The notes: a model not told the origin generated them from the sequence alone. 55,001 nt of DNA from Chitinophagales bacterium (GCA_019694975.1 JAIBAY010000013.1:1-55001), one strand, 5' to 3'. Positions 35,186-44,769 are shown, counted from the stretch's first letter. Program-made: numbers and translations.

Positions 35186-35911
35186 TTAGCACTTTAAGGA
35201 ATGTTCGTAAAGAAAATCATAATAGGGCATTGCCTGCCGGCAGATTGGCTGCAATGATTCCGGCAGCTCCTCCTTGGTTGATGCTGCGGCGGCAAATCCG
35301 GTTGAACGGTGCACATGGCCATACCAATGGCCCGCCCAGACGCCGTCTTCGGGCCGTGCACCGGCCTTCCAGGTCAGCATGGCCGGTTGAAAAAGGATAC
35401 CGGTATGGGCGCAAACAGCTTCCAGCATAAACCGAGGATTTTTCAACACTTCATCTGAATCAATCACCAGCCGGTGATAATTTCTTGCTGAAAGCAAACG
35501 GTAGAGATCATAGCTCTGCCGGATACCGATATCGCGGATTGATGGCTGCGCAATTACTTTAGCATAGGAAAGCAAAACGCGTTGCGGATCGCGTATGAGT
35601 ATAAGGTTAAAGGTTTTTGATAAAAAATCTGGAGCCACATTGATGAGGTGATGCGTCATCTGTTTACAGAAGAGAACGGGCCGGTCACAGTCGCCAAGGA
35701 TAATTTCACGGATTACTTTCCGGCCATCATTTTCCTGCGATTGCAGAATCTCTTCCCGCCCGGGATGTGGCAGTCCGGTCTCCCGCAGGTAATGAGCATA
35801 CAACGGTTCATCAATCACCCTCGTATCATCCCGCTGTGCAAAGGAATACATCATGGCGGTGGAAATATTGCGTGGGCCACTCCATAAGTTGATGCGTTTA
35901 ACGGGTTGCAT
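35186..35911 (-). CDS. sulfotransferase-family protein
   Basis: A 241-residue PAPS-type sulfotransferase-fold protein. The 5'-phosphosulfate loop is LWSGPRNISTAMMYSFAQR near the N-terminus, and the 3'-phosphate region is LILIRDPQRVLLSYAKV. Length is typical of short bacterial members. It starts the operon with the class IV aminotransferase, an arrangement that suggests a common amino-acid-derived substrate. No PAPS synthesis gene is in the window. The substrate is unknown, and some family members are not sulfotransferases, so the reaction is uncertain. Confidence 0.75.
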   Translation of the reverse strand: MQPVKRINLWSGPRNISTAMMYSFAQRDDTRVIDEPLYAHYLRETGLPHPGREEILQSQENDGRKVIREIILGDCDRPVLFCKQMTHHLINVAPDFLSKTFNLILIRDPQRVLLSYAKVIAQPSIRDIGIRQSYDLYRLLSARNYHRLVIDSDEVLKNPRFMLEAVCAHTGILFQPAMLTWKAGARPEDGVWAGHWYGHVHRSTGFAAAASTKEELPESLQPICRQAMPYYDFLYEHSLKC

Positions 35912-35915
35912 ACAG

Positions 35916-35923
35916 CAAAGCTA
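35916..35923 (-). promoter_or_regulatory. -7 promoter element abutting the sulfotransferase ATG
   Basis: On the minus strand this reads TAGCTTTG, a perfect TAnnTTTG, ending five bases before the ATG at 35911. Its use would give a leaderless transcript. A weak -33 (TTGC) lies 21 bases upstream. Confidence 0.4.
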
Positions 35924-35985
35924 TTTTCTTTTCAATGCCTTCCTGCAACAAAAAAAGATTGTGGCAGGCATGGATGTATAAATGA

Positions 35986-36018
35986 AAGCGGCACGAAAGC
36001 TCTCCTTCCGTGCCGCTT
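35986..36018 (-). terminator. terminator after the M4 protease gene
   Basis: AAGCGGCACG / CGTGCCGCTT stem with a 13-base loop. Read on the minus strand it lies 22 bp after the protease stop codon and is followed by TTTCATTT. Confidence 0.75.
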
Positions 36019-36039
36019 GTTCATCATGGTTAGCGTTTC

Positions 36040-38589
36040 CTATTTAATAACTTCAAAAGTTTTTACGGTCTGCTGATTGTTTCCATAAATACCAATCAGG
36101 TATTTTCCGTTGCTCAGGGATGAAATGTCAAGGTTAACAATTTCGCCCGGAGCAACATGCTGCTCGCGAACTGATATTGTTTGTCCGAGCATATTTACAA
36201 TGCGAATGCCGGCATCTGTTTCAGCTGCTCCTTCATACTGCAAATATAACTGGCCGGATGCAGGATTCGGATAAATTGTAAACGTGGTAACATCATCGCC
36301 TGCAACTAATCCGTCTTCAGCTCCTATACGGAAAGCGGTATTGCTCGTATACACATGCAAAGTGTAGCATTGTGTGGTATTGAATGCACCGCTTGCGCCA
36401 TACACCTTCACAAGGTAGGTGCCAACCACGCTGGTATTGTAAATCATGGTTTCGTCATTCGTGCCTCCTTTTTTGGACGTTGCGACAGATGTTCCGTTCG
36501 GATCATAGAGCGTAATGTTGTAGTTGGCAGGCAGCGTGGTAAGGGTTACTTTAATATTTTTTGCCGTACTGCTGTTTGAAAAAGAGAACCAGTCAATATC
36601 CGTTGAGGTGCTGATTTGTGATTTAAGATCTGTATTAACGGTAACAGGTGCCCCCGTAGTTTTGGTATTGTTTGGTTCAAGGCTTTCCGTACAAGCAGAA
36701 ACATTGGTGGTTGTGAAATTGACAGAGCCTGAATAAGAAGAGGTTGCTCCGCCTGAACAAACCGTCTGCACCTGGAATTCATATTGTGTTGCGGCTGTTA
36801 AAGCAGCAATGGCTTTTGTAACCGTGGTTGCTGTGGTGGATGTCCATGTTGAAGTGCCAACCTGCCTGTAGTGTACGTTATAGCTTGATGCGCCGCTGAC
36901 AGCAGTCCAGTTCAGTGTTGCTGTAGTGTTGGTAATACCGGTAACATTTAAACCTGAAGGTATGCCGCAGGAAGTGCCGCCGGCTGTGCCGATGCCCACT
37001 GCATACCAGGCATTTTTCACCTGTGTAACTTCATTGCTGGTGGAACCATAAAGATCAGTAGCCGCATTGATGCAGGCCGTTCTCCAGTCGGCGTATTGTG
37101 AGGTAGGTGTGAGGTAAACAGCTTGTGTACGGTAGATAATCTGGTCTGCCGCAGCAAGGCCGATTCCGGAAACGGTATAAGCATTGCCAATATCATTGGT
37201 TCCGCTGCCACCAGTCACCAGCAGGTAAAACATAAAATTTCCTACACCGCTGTTGGTGTGCACTCCGCCATTGTCAGCAGAGCTTGATGTCCAGTAGGTG
37301 CCGAGGTAAGTGTCAGGATCGCTGTAAGCATTTGGATTGGCCATGTTGCGGATACCCCAGTTCATGTCGTTGCTCAGCAGCCAGTTGATGTCAGATGGCT
37401 TGGCCCAGAACTGTACGCTCTTTCCCATGATGTCACTCATGCTTTCATTCATGGCGCCGGATTGATAGCTGTAGTTCAGATCACAGGTATATTGTGTAAC
37501 ACCATGTGTCAGCTCATGGCCGCAGACATCAATAGCTGTTATGCCTGCGCCGCCGCTGCCAAGATTTCCAAACAACATTTCTGATCCATCCCATCCGGCA
37601 TTGTAACTCTGTGAAGGATCATTCACATAGCTGTACAATGCAATGCCCGCATTGTTCAGGCTGTTTCTGTTGAAGTTGGTGAGGTAGTATGAGTAGGTAG
37701 CTGAAACGCCATAGTGTGCGTCAAGTGCATACTTATCCTGGCCGGTGAGTGTCCAGTTGGCTGATGAAGAGGAGTAATCACTGCCACTGCTCTTTAAAGT
37801 GATCACGCCATTGCCTTTCGTGTAATCGCGCAGGCGGTAATTACTTCCGTTGAGATCGCTGTGAATCGTTTGTGTGCCACTGTATGCAGTGGCCGCCGTG
37901 CCGGTAGCATCGGAATGATAAAGCCGGTCGGCTGTACCAAGGATTTTTCCGGTTTGTGCATCAACAAAAATATCCGCACGGCTCAGCGGTTGCTGTGCAT
38001 ACACATTTACTTTCCAGGCAAGGAGCAGGCCGGCAGGATCAATTTCTTCTCCGCTATTGTACCATACCAACTGTGCAGTGGGGTAATAGGTAGCATGCTT
38101 GTCGGAGGTTTGATTTTTCAGCCGTTGTTCCATAGCATCATCCTGCCACATGTATTTTTCAGCCTGCACAAAAGAGATAGCTGTTTCCACAGCATCTTTT
38201 TCACTGAGCTGTGCCGATTTATCTGATGCATTTTGCTGGTCAAACTCCATCACAATGGAACCGCTCATGCCCCTGATCATGCCATCATTCGTATGCACGA
38301 TGAACATGGAATGTTCTACGGGTTTTCCAAAATACGTCTGGTAATAGCGATAATGCACCTCGCCGATCTGATCAGCTTCCGCATTCATCAATACGAGGTC
38401 GCTGTTTGCATTTAATCCCAGCATGGTATTCAATTGCGCAGCATCAAAACTCACACGCTGCGATGGCGACAGCGCTGTGAAATGATTCGAAAGGCCACGG
38501 TCATTGACGATCATCCGGTGCAGATTGTTTTGTGCGAAGCCATAGCCGAAAAGCAACATGGCAGTGAGTGTGAGCAAATGTTTTTTCAT
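36040..38589 (-). CDS. secreted M4 (thermolysin-family) metalloprotease with FN3, PPC-like and T9SS sorting domains
   Basis: An 849-residue secreted protease. The signal peptide MKKHLLTLTAMLLFGYGFAQ starts at 38589; a frame extending to 38700 adds nothing signal-like. An FTP/PepSY-type propeptide (about 30-215) inhibits and assists folding. The M4 catalytic domain has HELTHGVTQY and GAMNESMSDIMG (zinc ligands His, His and Glu). An FN3 domain, a PPC-like domain (SLEPNNTKTTGAP) and a T9SS sorting domain (IYPNPASGQLYLQY, GKYLIGIYG) complete it. The tail is paralogous to that of the metzincin at 26 kb. It probably digests extracellular protein. Confidence 0.93.
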   Translation of the reverse strand: MKKHLLTLTAMLLFGYGFAQNNLHRMIVNDRGLSNHFTALSPSQRVSFDAAQLNTMLGLNANSDLVLMNAEADQIGEVHYRYYQTYFGKPVEHSMFIVHTNDGMIRGMSGSIVMEFDQQNASDKSAQLSEKDAVETAISFVQAEKYMWQDDAMEQRLKNQTSDKHATYYPTAQLVWYNSGEEIDPAGLLLAWKVNVYAQQPLSRADIFVDAQTGKILGTADRLYHSDATGTAATAYSGTQTIHSDLNGSNYRLRDYTKGNGVITLKSSGSDYSSSSANWTLTGQDKYALDAHYGVSATYSYYLTNFNRNSLNNAGIALYSYVNDPSQSYNAGWDGSEMLFGNLGSGGAGITAIDVCGHELTHGVTQYTCDLNYSYQSGAMNESMSDIMGKSVQFWAKPSDINWLLSNDMNWGIRNMANPNAYSDPDTYLGTYWTSSSADNGGVHTNSGVGNFMFYLLVTGGSGTNDIGNAYTVSGIGLAAADQIIYRTQAVYLTPTSQYADWRTACINAATDLYGSTSNEVTQVKNAWYAVGIGTAGGTSCGIPSGLNVTGITNTTATLNWTAVSGASSYNVHYRQVGTSTWTSTTATTVTKAIAALTAATQYEFQVQTVCSGGATSSYSGSVNFTTTNVSACTESLEPNNTKTTGAPVTVNTDLKSQISTSTDIDWFSFSNSSTAKNIKVTLTTLPANYNITLYDPNGTSVATSKKGGTNDETMIYNTSVVGTYLVKVYGASGAFNTTQCYTLHVYTSNTAFRIGAEDGLVAGDDVTTFTIYPNPASGQLYLQYEGAAETDAGIRIVNMLGQTISVREQHVAPGEIVNLDISSLSNGKYLIGIYGNNQQTVKTFEVIK

Positions 38590-38791
38590 GTAGTAGGTTG
38601 GGGGTTTATGGGAGGCGCAAAATAGTTTATTTTCCAAAGCCCTGAAATGTGGTGACCCGCGAATGTTTTTTCTATAGGAAGAAATACAGATCAACGTCAT
38701 ATAAATTTTTTTTAAAGGGAATGGTACGATTCAGCCATTTACAGCCTGATGATTCAGCCGTTAATACGCACTACGTGAAAGGTGAGCAGTA

Positions 38792-40225
38792 TTATAAATT
38801 GATAGCCCTGTTTTCTGTAGCAACGAGGCAGGCTTCCCGGAACGCCTCTGAATACGTTGGATGCGCATGACTGGTGCGTGCGATATCTTCGGCGCTGGCC
38901 CTGAATTCCATGGCCAACACAGCTTCGGCAATCAGATCAGCGGCGCGTGGTCCGATCATATGCACACCCAATATTTCATCGGTATCCTGATCTGCCAGCA
39001 CCTTGATGAAGCCATCCATTTCATTAGCGGCGCGGGCACGGCCGCTTGCTTTGAATGGAAACGATCCTTTCTTAAATGACCGTTTGTTTTTTATCAGTTC
39101 CTGTTCTGTATAACCTACAGCCGCTACTTCCGGCCAGGTATATACAACACCCGGAATAAGCAGGTAGTTGATATGTGGTTTTTGCCCGGCCAGGATCTCT
39201 GCCACCATAATGCCTTCCTCTTCCGCCTTATGGGCAAGCATAGCGCCGCGGATGACATCGCCAATAGCATAGATGCCCGGCACAGCAGTTTCCAGGTGTT
39301 CATTCACGGGGATGCATCCTCTTTCATCTGTTTGCAAACCGGCCTGCTCAAGGCGTAACCCATACGTATAGGGCCTTCTGCCAACTGCCACAAGGCAATA
39401 GTCGGCAGAAAGCGTAATGCTTCTTTCCTGTTCTCCTGCAGGCGTATTACTGCCTGAAGATATTCTTTCAGCCGTCACAGTGGCTGTTTTTTCGCCGGTA
39501 GTTGCTCCTGTAACTTTATGAGAGAGGTAGCATTCAATACCTGCATTTTTAAGAATGCGCTGCAGCTCTTTTCCGAGGTCGCGATCCATGTTTGCAATCA
39601 TTGAATCGAAGTATTCGAGGATCTTCACCTTTGTTCCGAGGCGTGCATAAACGGAAGCCAGCTCACAACCGATAACACCACCACCAATCACCGTCATTTC
39701 TTTCGGAATCTCCTGCAATGCCAATGCTTCAGTAGAAGTGATGATGCGTTTCTTGTCTATGGTGATTCCCGGCAGCGTGGATGGTTTGGAACCGGTGGCA
39801 ATAATTATATTTTTTGCTTCAATCTCAACGGTGGTGCCGTCTGATTGCTGAATGGCAATTTTATTTTTAGTGACGAAACTGCCCTGGCCTGTATAGATAT
39901 CGATCTTGTTTTTTTTCATCAGGAAGTTCAGCCCTGCCGTATTGGCTTTCACCACCTGTTCTTTCCTTGCCATCATTTGTGAAAAATCAACAGAGAGCTG
40001 TCCGGTACTGATGCCATGCGCCTTAAACTGGTGCGCGGCCTGATGATAGAGTTCTGATGAATCGAGCAGCGCTTTGGAAGGAATGCAGCCGACGTTGGTA
40101 CATGTTCCGCCCAGGGCAGGATATTTCTCAATGATTGCTGCTTTCATTCCCAGTTGTGCGCAGCGAATCGCCGCGGCATAACCGCCCGGGCCTGAGCCAA
40201 TCACCGCTACCTGATATTGATGCAT
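38792..40225 (-). CDS. lpdA: dihydrolipoamide dehydrogenase (E3)
   Basis: A 477-residue flavoprotein disulfide reductase that reoxidises dihydrolipoamide in 2-oxo-acid dehydrogenase complexes. FAD-binding GSGPGGYAAAIRCAQLG, the redox disulfide GGTCTNVGCIPSKAL, the NAD-binding GGGVIGCELASVYARLG and the C-terminal active-site HAHPTYSEAF are all intact. Its likely partner E2 (sucB) is 4.6 kb away at 44.9 kb, not in an operon with it. It has its own promoter at 40243-40273. Confidence 0.96.
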   Translation of the reverse strand: MHQYQVAVIGSGPGGYAAAIRCAQLGMKAAIIEKYPALGGTCTNVGCIPSKALLDSSELYHQAAHQFKAHGISTGQLSVDFSQMMARKEQVVKANTAGLNFLMKKNKIDIYTGQGSFVTKNKIAIQQSDGTTVEIEAKNIIIATGSKPSTLPGITIDKKRIITSTEALALQEIPKEMTVIGGGVIGCELASVYARLGTKVKILEYFDSMIANMDRDLGKELQRILKNAGIECYLSHKVTGATTGEKTATVTAERISSGSNTPAGEQERSITLSADYCLVAVGRRPYTYGLRLEQAGLQTDERGCIPVNEHLETAVPGIYAIGDVIRGAMLAHKAEEEGIMVAEILAGQKPHINYLLIPGVVYTWPEVAAVGYTEQELIKNKRSFKKGSFPFKASGRARAANEMDGFIKVLADQDTDEILGVHMIGPRAADLIAEAVLAMEFRASAEDIARTSHAHPTYSEAFREACLVATENRAINL

Positions 40226-40242
40226 ATTAAAAATTGTGACGG

Positions 40243-40273
40243 TAAAGTTATCGTTTCATGGAATGATATCAAA
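40243..40273 (-). promoter_or_regulatory. Bacteroidota promoter for lpd
   Basis: On the minus strand, TTTG (40270-40273), 19 bases, then TAACTTTA (40243-40250), one base off consensus. The predicted transcript begins about 13 bases before the ATG at 40225. Confidence 0.65.
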
Positions 40274-40472
40274 TAATGCATACCGCTTGCTGAGGACAGA
40301 GATGCTTCGCTCAAAAGCCACTATTTGCATGGCGTAAAAGCAACAGCGTTCGCACGCGGTCAGCATTGCGGCTGTGGTAAATGATGTTATTTTTCAAGAG
40401 AGATGAACAAATCTTTGGCAGGTAACAACAGTGGAGGTTCTACGGAATTTCTCAAGTAAAAAAATCCGGCAT

Positions 40473-40522
40473 AAAATGACAATGAGAACAGCTTACTCCG
40501 TAGTTTTTGGTTCTGTCATTTT
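40473..40522. repeat. imperfect inverted repeat in intergenic region
   Basis: AAAATGACA...AGAAC on the left mirrors GTTCTGTCATTTT on the right, with a three-base bulge and a loop of about 20 bases. It lacks a long T tract. Role unknown; a regulatory hairpin or element remnant is possible. Confidence 0.4.
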
Positions 40523-40652
40523 AAACAGGCTTGCGGGTTGCAACTCTTTTCGTCAATAGCATACTGCTAAATTATTGTTGATGCCCCTGATGCGGTGCTG
40601 TAGCCATGCATCGCCGCCGACAGCATGGAATACCGGCAGTATCTACAGGCAA

Positions 40653-40685
40653 TTTGTGATATCGGCAGTTTTTATGATAGATTTG
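40653..40685 (+). promoter_or_regulatory. Bacteroidota promoter for the TonB-receptor operon
   Basis: TTTG (40653-40656), 21 bases, then TAGATTTG (40678-40685); both match the consensus. The transcript would start about 9 bases before the ATG at 40699. Confidence 0.7.
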
Positions 40686-40698
40686 CCTGATAAGATTC

Positions 40699-41220
40699 AT
40701 GAGAGTATTTACCGCCATAATATTAGTTTGCTTCTTCCTCTTCGATGCGCTCGGGTATTATTTCCTGTTTGAAAATAAAATGCTTGCCGCTAAATCGGAA
40801 GCGGAAGAAGTAATGCACGACGGCATTCCCCAAAGGGATTTAACAACTATTGTTTTCTCAGCTGAAGCAGCCGCCCGGCTTTCCTGGAATGATGATCATG
40901 AGTTTTTTTACAATCATGAACTGTATGATGTGGTGAATGTAAAGCAAACCGGTAACCGGATTATTTATACCTGTTACCACGATGAAAATGAAAGAAGTAT
41001 TATTTCGGATTATATCAGCGGGTTGAAAAGGAATATGCATCCTGCGGCACCGCGAAACACTTCAAGAAAGAACAGCCGGCCGGCAGACAAATACTGCTGC
41101 CTGTATCTGCGGGTCAGTATTCATCCGTCAAATATTTTTGCAACAGGCACTAGCTATATTAAATGTGCGCCCGGCCCTGTGTATAGCAATGTGCTTCTCC
41201 AGCCTCCTGATTGCGGGTAA
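40699..41220 (+). CDS. small exported or membrane-anchored protein of unknown function
   Basis: A 173-residue protein with an N-terminal hydrophobic segment (3-24) that could be a signal peptide or anchor. The middle part (about 45-115) has a compact beta pattern, RLSWNDDHEFFYNHELYDVV followed by KQTGNRIIYTCYHDENE. The C-terminus is basic and then rich in Cys, Pro and Ser. It is the first gene of an operon with a TonB-dependent receptor and shares its promoter. Its role is not recognised; accessory function in uptake is inference. Confidence 0.6.
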   Translation: MRVFTAIILVCFFLFDALGYYFLFENKMLAAKSEAEEVMHDGIPQRDLTTIVFSAEAAARLSWNDDHEFFYNHELYDVVNVKQTGNRIIYTCYHDENERSIISDYISGLKRNMHPAAPRNTSRKNSRPADKYCCLYLRVSIHPSNIFATGTSYIKCAPGPVYSNVLLQPPDCG

Positions 41221-41254
41221 CCGTTCCTGGTCGTAACTGCGTGCATCATATTGC

Positions 41255-43564
41255 ATGCATTTCTTTTGTGTGCGCACATTTAATAGCTGTGTGCCTCATC
41301 GTCAAAATTCCTTTGCATTGAGAATCTGTCTGCCTGCAGCCTGCATGCTGATTTTACTGTTGCTGTTGCATCCTTGCTATGCACAAAACGTGGTGGAAGG
41401 TGTCGTAACGGATACAACTGCCGGCGTTATGATGCCCGGTGTTTCCGTTTACATTCCGGAATTGCATACGGGAACGATATCGGATGATGATGGGGCCTTC
41501 CGCCTTGAACAACTCCCGCAGGGTCGTTTCAACATACAGTTTTCGTTTATAGGGTTTGAAACAAAAATTGTGGCAGTGAATGTGGGAAGCACGGTTGCAC
41601 CTTTGCGAATAGCGCTCACACGGACGGATATTGAAACACAGGAGGTGGTGATCTACGGATTGCAAAACAGTGATATTAAAAATACACCCAAAAATATCGT
41701 CACGATCTCGCAGGAAGCGATGCGACGGAGCGGATCACTCAGTTTAAGCGATGCTGTTTCAAAGCTCCCGGGCATGAGTCAGCTTTCCACTGGCAATGGC
41801 ATTTCAAAACCTGTTATTCGCGGCCTTTACGGCAACCGCATACAGACGGTTTTACTTGGCATTCGCTTCGATAATCAGCAGTGGCAGGATGAACACGGGC
41901 TCGGGCTTACTGATGCCGGCACTGACCGGGTGGAAGTGATCAAAGGTCCCGCGGCACTTGAATACGGATCAGAAGCCATGGGTGGTGTGCTCAACATTAT
42001 TGAAGAAAAGCCTGCCGCTATCGGAGCAGTGCAGGGTGATGCGAGTATCCAACTGTTCAGCAATACGCTTGGCTTTGCCACGGATGCAGGAGTGAAAGGT
42101 GCAACAGACAAATTGAACTGGAGACTGCGTATCGGCGCGGAATCTCATGGCGACTACAGCGATGGTAATGGCAACCGGGTGTACAATTCACGTTTCGATG
42201 GGTACCAGGCGAAGTTATCACTTGGCCGGAGAAAAGGTAATTGGCTTTCTGTAAATAACTACCTGTTTTCACTCGGGCATTTTGGTTTTGTAATGGAAGC
42301 CGGCATGAAGGTCGATAGTGCTCAGCATCGTTTCAGCCGCGATTTTTCCGGTCCACATCATACCGTATTGATCAACATGTTCACTACTGAAAATACCATC
42401 TTCAAAGGATCATCCAAATTCAGGGTCAACCTTGGCGCTCACATCAACAACAGGCAGGAGCAAGAGGGCGGCAATAAGGTAAGCCTGAACATGATGCTGA
42501 ACACCTTCAATGCCAACCTGCAATGGGAGCACTTTGCGGGTGAGCACGCGTCGTGGAATGCGGGAATTCAGTCCATGTACCAGGTAAACACCAACCTTGG
42601 ATCAAGACAGATTGTTCCTGATGCGCATCTATGGGAAAACGGCTTGTTTGCCTATTGGAAACAGGCTGTTGCAAGGCTGGTGCTGGAAGGCGGTTTGCGG
42701 TATGATGTTAAAAATATCCAGACGTTTGAAACAGGAACGATCAATACCACCGGCAGCGAAGTGCAGCCATTTAACAAATGGTTTGGTACATTGAACGGGT
42801 CATTGGGTACCAGCTTTAACCCTTCATCACACTGGAATCTCAAGCTGAATATCTCTTCCGGATACCGTGCTCCTAATCTCGCCGAGTTATCAAGCAATGG
42901 TGTGCATGAAGGAACATACCGTTATGAAATCGGTGATCCTGCACTAAGTGTGGAGCAAAATGTGAACGTGGAATTTGTTACAGGATACAACAGCCCGCAA
43001 TGGTCTGCGTCTGCAGCGATTTACTACAATCATTTTTACAACTACATCTATCTCGCCCCGACAACGGCCGAGTTTTATGGCTTCACCATTTACCGTTACC
43101 TGCAGGAAAATGCTACCCTGCACGGCGGGGAAGCCAATCTTGATTTCCATCCCGATGTGCTTCCGTGGCTGGATGTGACGGCGGCCTATTCAAGGGTGCG
43201 CGGTGGAACGGATGCCGGTTATAACCTTCCGTTCATGCCGGCGGATAAACTGCGGGCTGAAATTAAATTTGAAATCCTGCAGTCCTCCGCGAAATGGATG
43301 CAGTCATTTATCACTGCCGGTGTGGATTATGTTTTTGCACAAAATGATCCCGGGCAGTTTGAAACAGCAACGCCTGCCTACTACCTGCTCGATCTAGCTG
43401 CCGGCACTCAGCTTCAGCTAAGAAAGCAGGAAGTGGCTATCAGCATCGGCTGCAGCAACCTGCTGGATAGAGCATATTACGATCACCTGTCAAGGTTTAA
43501 ATACTATGGTATTTACAACATGGGCAGAAACATTTTTTTCAATCTCCGTTTGCCTTTCAATTAA
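41255..43564 (+). CDS. TonB-dependent outer-membrane receptor
   Basis: A 769-residue receptor that imports a large ligand using TonB energy. After the signal region (hydrophobic LILLLLLHPCYAQ at about 33-44) comes a carboxypeptidase-like regulatory domain (45-125). The plug follows (about 130-240), with LPGMSQLSTGNGISKPVIRG and VEVIKGPAALEYGSEAMGGV, then the 22-strand barrel ending in a C-terminal aromatic/Asn segment (IFFNLRLPFN). There is no SusD partner, so it is not a canonical polysaccharide-utilisation pair. An iron, copper or other metal-complex substrate is possible. A small lipoprotein follows 33 bp downstream. An alternative ATG at 41345 would leave a shorter leader. Confidence 0.92.
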   Translation: MHFFCVRTFNSCVPHRQNSFALRICLPAACMLILLLLLHPCYAQNVVEGVVTDTTAGVMMPGVSVYIPELHTGTISDDDGAFRLEQLPQGRFNIQFSFIGFETKIVAVNVGSTVAPLRIALTRTDIETQEVVIYGLQNSDIKNTPKNIVTISQEAMRRSGSLSLSDAVSKLPGMSQLSTGNGISKPVIRGLYGNRIQTVLLGIRFDNQQWQDEHGLGLTDAGTDRVEVIKGPAALEYGSEAMGGVLNIIEEKPAAIGAVQGDASIQLFSNTLGFATDAGVKGATDKLNWRLRIGAESHGDYSDGNGNRVYNSRFDGYQAKLSLGRRKGNWLSVNNYLFSLGHFGFVMEAGMKVDSAQHRFSRDFSGPHHTVLINMFTTENTIFKGSSKFRVNLGAHINNRQEQEGGNKVSLNMMLNTFNANLQWEHFAGEHASWNAGIQSMYQVNTNLGSRQIVPDAHLWENGLFAYWKQAVARLVLEGGLRYDVKNIQTFETGTINTTGSEVQPFNKWFGTLNGSLGTSFNPSSHWNLKLNISSGYRAPNLAELSSNGVHEGTYRYEIGDPALSVEQNVNVEFVTGYNSPQWSASAAIYYNHFYNYIYLAPTTAEFYGFTIYRYLQENATLHGGEANLDFHPDVLPWLDVTAAYSRVRGGTDAGYNLPFMPADKLRAEIKFEILQSSAKWMQSFITAGVDYVFAQNDPGQFETATPAYYLLDLAAGTQLQLRKQEVAISIGCSNLLDRAYYDHLSRFKYYGIYNMGRNIFFNLRLPFN

Positions 43565-43597
43565 TTTTTTTATCACACTAAAATCCATTTATCAATT

Positions 43598-44026
43598 ATG
43601 AAAACAATGCAATCATTTAAACTACAATTCAAAGTATTGCTTATCGCTGCCATCATGATCACCGTCATTGCCTCCTGTGAAAAGGATGAGGATCAGCGTA
43701 CACCGCCTGACGTACAGTTTAAAACCGGTTCCGGCTATACCTCTTCCGATGCCATCACCGGGCAAGGCGCTACTGTTCTCGTGGGCATCATTGCAACCAA
43801 GACAGAAGATGAGCTGAAGACATTTAATGTTTCCTACGCTTACGATGGTGCCACCAGTACCATTACGGATACCACCATTACGCTTACGACTGCACAGGAG
43901 GACAGTTACTCAACGGACTATACTATTCTAACGCGCAGCCAGGCGGGAACTGAGAAGTGGTCTTTTACTGTTACCGACCGTGATGGAAATATCACCTCCA
44001 AGTCCATTACGCTGACCGTTCAATAA
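43598..44026 (+). CDS. small lipoprotein with Ig-like beta domain
   Basis: A 142-residue lipoprotein. A hydrophobic leader and the lipobox IASC (Cys27) mark it for lipidation; EKDED follows. The mature part is rich in Thr and alternating beta residues, typical of a single Ig-like or similar beta-sandwich. It lies 33 bp after the receptor and ends at a strong terminator, so it belongs to that operon. It could be a surface ligand-binding partner of the receptor, which is inference. Confidence 0.75.
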   Translation: MKTMQSFKLQFKVLLIAAIMITVIASCEKDEDQRTPPDVQFKTGSGYTSSDAITGQGATVLVGIIATKTEDELKTFNVSYAYDGATSTITDTTITLTTAQEDSYSTDYTILTRSQAGTEKWSFTVTDRDGNITSKSITLTVQ

Positions 44027-44048
44027 TAATTTCGGTAACATCAGGTTT

Positions 44049-44084
44049 AACCGGATGCAGTCTCTATGCTGCATCCGGTTTTTA
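44049..44084 (+). terminator. rho-independent terminator of the TonB-receptor operon
   Basis: AACCGGATGCAG pairs perfectly with CTGCATCCGGTT (12 bp) over an 8-base loop, and TTTT follows. The strongest terminator in the window. Confidence 0.93.
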
Positions 44085-44232
44085 TTCATATTCCTGCTGA
44101 TGACTGCATGGCAAAGCAGACGGTCCGCACGGAAACCAGGGAGCAGAACATTACGGTTTCTGCATAGGAGGCAGATGAGCAGTAAATGAAAATGGTCTGT
44201 TAAGTGAGCATGGATAGCCACTAAAGATATGT

Positions 44233-44769
44233 TTATTGAGTGCCGATAAATACAAAAGCCGGTGGAATATTGATGAGCTCAAACTGCACTTTTACATGCG
44301 GAAAATATTTTTTGTAACGGCGGTATTGTATAATGGAATAGGAATATTGAATGAAGATGGTTTGTTTATCCGCTATCTCATGAATGGCTTTCATGATACG
44401 TTCGCATTCCTGTTCCGGCAGGATGCCGAACGGTATAGATGAAACAATATAAGTCATCCCGTTATGCGGATCGTGGCGGATATGCTCTCTGATGTGCGCT
44501 GCTGATTCATTATACACCTGCAGGCGCTTATCCTGCAGCTTTTCCAGATCCTTGCAAAAAGCCGCATTCACTTCGAAAGCGTAAAGCATTGCATCCTGTC
44601 GCATCAGGTGCAGCAGGTCATCGGTTATTCTTCCGTTCCCGGGCCCCAATTCGATGATGCGGGTGGCATGGGAGAAATCAATATTGCTGATGATCTTCTT
44701 TACGAGTCGCGGAGAGCTAAAGGCAACGGCGCCGGAAGTTTTAAAAGATTTGAGTAGTTCAGATGCCAC
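44233..44769 (-). CDS. SAM-dependent methyltransferase (phospholipid/rRNA-type)
   Basis: A 178-residue class I methyltransferase. It starts with a GAVAFSSPRLVKKIISNI region resembling the RsmA/PmtA type, then motif I IIELGPGNGRITDDLL, and YIVSSIPFGILP in place of the motif IV NxPY/F. This combination is closest to bacterial phospholipid N-methyltransferases. Short for the rRNA enzymes. It may methylate phosphatidylethanolamine, which is inference. It lies downstream of sucB on the same strand (88 bp gap) and may be transcribed with it. Confidence 0.75.
   Translation of the reverse strand: MASELLKSFKTSGAVAFSSPRLVKKIISNIDFSHATRIIELGPGNGRITDDLLHLMRQDAMLYAFEVNAAFCKDLEKLQDKRLQVYNESAAHIREHIRHDPHNGMTYIVSSIPFGILPEQECERIMKAIHEIADKQTIFIQYSYSIIQYRRYKKYFPHVKVQFELINIPPAFVFIGTQ

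Larger units (their letters stand above)
40226..40698. other. intergenic region, 473 bp, with two promoters and a hairpin
   Basis: It holds the lpd promoter (40243-40273) and the TonB-operon promoter (40653-40685), facing apart. An inverted repeat at 40473-40522 lies between. No gene or transposon remnant was recognised in the rest. Confidence 0.6.

Noticed and set aside
26417..38589. FN3 coding stretches as DNA repeats
   Set aside because: Similarity is at protein level between modules of different genes; no long exact DNA repeat was seen.
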